From contig NZ_LZNS01000001.1 of NCBI RefSeq assembly GCF_001984575.1, positions 7,083,012-7,147,011 on the forward strand: a DNA stretch of 64,000 nucleotides, read 5' to 3'. Every line of letters starts with the position of its first letter. Position 1 is the stretch's first letter. The notes under the pieces were generated by a model. It saw nothing but the letters and a program-made list of their open reading frames with translations, searched no databases and was not told where the DNA came from. Below are positions 61,944 through 64,000 of the stretch, piece after piece. This DNA comes from Streptomyces sp. MP131-18. GTDB taxonomy: Bacteria > Actinomycetota > Actinomycetes > Streptomycetales > Streptomycetaceae. Made by a program: the position numbers and the translations under genes.

Positions 61944-64000
61944 ATGACCGACCACATGTCCCCTGCTGAGCGCTACTCCGCCGCTCGCCGGCGCGCCGCC
62001 GAGGAGGCCACCGCGCTCGCCCCGTTCCGTGAGCTGTACGACTTCGGTCTCGACGCGTTCCAGATCGAGGCGTGCCAGGCACTCGAAGCCGGCAAGGGCG
62101 TGCTCGTCGCGGCCCCCACCGGCTCGGGCAAGACGATCGTCGGGGAGTTCGCCGTCCACCTGGCCCTGGCGCAGGGCCGCAAGTGTTTCTACACGACGCC
62201 GATCAAGGCCCTGTCGAACCAGAAGTTCACCGACCTGGTCAAGCGCTACGGCGCCGAGCGGGTGGGGCTGCTCACCGGTGACAACAGTGTCAATTCCGGG
62301 GCGCCGGTGGTCGTGATGACCACCGAGGTCCTGCGGAACATGCTGTACGCCGGTTCCCAGTCGCTGCGCGGCCTCGGCTATGTCGTGATGGACGAGGTGC
62401 ACTACCTCTCCGACCGCTTCCGCGGTGCCGTCTGGGAGGAGGTGATCATCCACCTCCCCGAGTCCGTCACGCTGGTGTCCCTCTCCGCGACCGTGTCGAA
62501 CGCGGAGGAGTTCGGCGACTGGCTGGACACGGTGCGCGGCGATACCCAGGTGATCGTCTCCGAGCACCGTCCGGTACCGCTGTGGCAGCACGTGCTGGCC
62601 GGTCGGCGGCTGTACGACCTGTTCGAGGAGTCGGACGAGAAGCGCGAGGTCAACCCCGACCTGCTGCGCATGGCCCGCATGGAGAACAGCCGCCCGTGGA
62701 CCGCCCGCGACCGCTACCGCAACGGTCGCGACCGCAAGCGGGCCGCGGACCGGGAGCGGGAGCGGCGCCAGCGGGCCAGGACGTACACGCCGAGCCGGGT
62801 GGAGGTCATCGACCGGCTCGACGCCGAGGGGCTGCTGCCGGCCATCACGTTCATCTTCAGCAGGGCGGGGTGTCAGGCGGCCGTCCAGCAGTGCCTGCAC
62901 GCGGGCCTGCGGCTGAACGACACGGCTGCCCGCGCCCGGGTGCGGGAGATCGTGGAGCGGCGCACCGCGTCGATCCCGGACGAGGACCTGCACGTCCTGG
63001 GGTACTTCGAGTGGCTCGAGGGCCTGGAGCGCGGTATCGCGGCGCATCACGCGGGGATGCTGCCGACTTTCAAGGAGGTCGTCGAGGAGCTGTTCGTCCT
63101 CGGTCTGGTCAAGGCGGTGTTCGCGACCGAGACGCTGGCGCTCGGCATCAACATGCCTGCCCGCTCGGTGGTGCTCGAGAAGCTGGTCAAGTGGAACGGC
63201 GAGCAGCACGCCGATATCACTCCGGGGGAGTACACACAGCTGACGGGCCGGGCCGGGCGGCGCGGTATCGACATCGAGGGACACGCCGTGGTGCTGTGGC
63301 AGCGCGGCATGGACCCGGCGGCCGTCGCCGGGCTCGCCGGGACGCGGACGTACCCGCTGCGGTCCTCGTTCCGGCCCTCCTACAACATGGCGGTCAATCT
63401 GGTGGCGCAGTTCGGGCGGCAGCGATCGCGCGATCTGCTGGAGACGTCGTTCGCGCAGTTCCAGGCGGACCGCTCGGTCGTGGGCATCTCCCGGCAGGTG
63501 CAGCGCAACGAGAACGGGCTGCGCGGCTACCGGGAGGCGATGACCTGCCACCTCGGGGACTTCACCGAGTACTCGCGGCTGCGCCGCCGGCTGAAGGACC
63601 GCGAGACGGAGCTGGCCAAGCAGGGTGTGGCGCAGCGCCGCGCCGCGGCGCACACCTCGCTGGAGCAGCTGCGTCCCGGTGACATCATCCACGTGCCGAC
63701 CGGCAAGTTCGCCGGTCTTGCGCTGGTGCTCGACCCGGGTCTGGCCGGCGGGCGCAGCGCGGGGCACCGGGGCATGGACCACCACGAGGGGCCGCGCCCG
63801 CTGGTGCTGACCGAGCAGCGGCAGGTGAAGCGGCTGGCCTCGATGGACTTCCCGGTGCCGGTCGAGCCGCTGGACCGGATGCGCATTCCCAGGACGTTCA
63901 ATCCGCGCAGCCCGCAGTCGCGGCGCGACCTGGCCTCGGCGCTGCGGACCAAGGCCGGGCACGTCGTGCCGCGGCGCCACCGCAAGGAGCGGTCCGCGGC
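61944..64000 (+). CDS. Ski2/Mtr4-like DEAD/DEVH-box helicase, 3' truncated by window edge
   Basis: ATG 61944 opens MTDHMSPAERYSAARRRAAE; 685 residues are visible of a family that usually has about 930. Motif Q-like FGLDAFQIEACQAL, Walker A APTGSGKT (57-64), Walker B DEVH (150-153), SATVSNAEEFGDW (motif III), and QLTGRAGRRGIDIEGHAVVL (motif VI) are intact. An insertion rich in Arg (about 255-285) and the following accessory domain match actinobacterial HelY-type RNA helicases. Role probably RNA processing or degradation. The frame reaches base 64000 without a stop. Confidence 0.9.
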   Translation, partial: MTDHMSPAERYSAARRRAAEEATALAPFRELYDFGLDAFQIEACQALEAGKGVLVAAPTGSGKTIVGEFAVHLALAQGRKCFYTTPIKALSNQKFTDLVKRYGAERVGLLTGDNSVNSGAPVVVMTTEVLRNMLYAGSQSLRGLGYVVMDEVHYLSDRFRGAVWEEVIIHLPESVTLVSLSATVSNAEEFGDWLDTVRGDTQVIVSEHRPVPLWQHVLAGRRLYDLFEESDEKREVNPDLLRMARMENSRPWTARDRYRNGRDRKRAADRERERRQRARTYTPSRVEVIDRLDAEGLLPAITFIFSRAGCQAAVQQCLHAGLRLNDTAARARVREIVERRTASIPDEDLHVLGYFEWLEGLERGIAAHHAGMLPTFKEVVEELFVLGLVKAVFATETLALGINMPARSVVLEKLVKWNGEQHADITPGEYTQLTGRAGRRGIDIEGHAVVLWQRGMDPAAVAGLAGTRTYPLRSSFRPSYNMAVNLVAQFGRQRSRDLLETSFAQFQADRSVVGISRQVQRNENGLRGYREAMTCHLGDFTEYSRLRRRLKDRETELAKQGVAQRRAAAHTSLEQLRPGDIIHVPTGKFAGLALVLDPGLAGGRSAGHRGMDHHEGPRPLVLTEQRQVKRLASMDFPVPVEPLDRMRIPRTFNPRSPQSRRDLASALRTKAGHVVPRRHRKERSA

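Overview
The window is very high-GC actinobacterial DNA and almost certainly Streptomyces. It carries chaplin genes, a mycothiol ligase (mshC), F420-dependent and WYL-family genes, a glycerol operon under an IclR-type regulator, and the complete Pup-proteasome cluster. From about 17 kb to the right end the gene order matches, from memory, the conserved chromosomal core of Streptomyces (the chpH/chpC to pafA/tatC neighbourhood of S. coelicolor).

Left part (1 to about 17.04 kb): an accessory, heavily rearranged stretch that ends at the 3' end of a tRNA-Leu(GAG) gene. It opens with the 3' part of a homogentisate-dioxygenase-like cupin gene and an unrecognised large helical protein. It then holds the wrecks of several mobile elements: a DUF2637-like tail, tyrosine-recombinase and DUF6262-like fragments with frameshifts, a zinc-ribbon fragment, a second tyrosine-recombinase fragment, and a serine recombinase lacking most of its catalytic domain. 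Intact-looking cargo lies among them: an alpha/beta hydrolase; a MerR DNA-binding domain fused to a methyltransferase behind a MerR-type promoter that appears leaderless; an XRE-AAA ATPase with a divergent small membrane protein, the pair bracketed by inverted repeats; and a translationally coupled two-gene predicted conflict system, a Trypco1-like protein plus a trypsin-STAND NTPase-TM-beta-propeller protein of 1446 residues. The last is the best candidate for an unusual system here.

Middle part (17 to 46 kb): M20 peptidase, short and long chaplins (aerial hyphae coat), a DUF5703 protein, a RecD-like protein with eroded ATPase motifs coupled to an aldo/keto reductase, an F420 oxidoreductase, a phosphatase, DUF3090, the SCO1664-type kinase-like protein, mshC, a PAC2 protein, the glycerol operon (gylR-glpF-glpK-glpD, minus strand) with two matching putative GylR operators, metH, a HAD phosphatase coupled to a solute-binding protein, an orphan NarL-type response regulator, a RecB-type nuclease, a site-2 protease, trmI, a secreted protein, a 168-bp MITE-like element and a ferredoxin.

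Right part (46 to 64 kb): the pupylation and proteasome genes in order: arc (ATPase ring), dop (Pup deamidase/depupylase), pup, prcB, prcA, a LacI regulator and MFS exporter pair, pafA (Pup ligase), two FKBP isomerases, pafB and pafC (DNA-damage regulators), a small membrane protein, tatA, tatC, a lipid kinase, and the 5' part of a large Ski2/Mtr4-like helicase that runs off the window. Pup ends in Gly-Gly-Gln, so Dop must deamidate it before PafA can ligate it to substrates; Arc then feeds pupylated proteins to PrcA/PrcB.

Several genes appear to be transcribed from TAGGCT/TAGGGT-like -10 boxes placed 6-7 nt before the start codon, i.e. as leaderless mRNAs.
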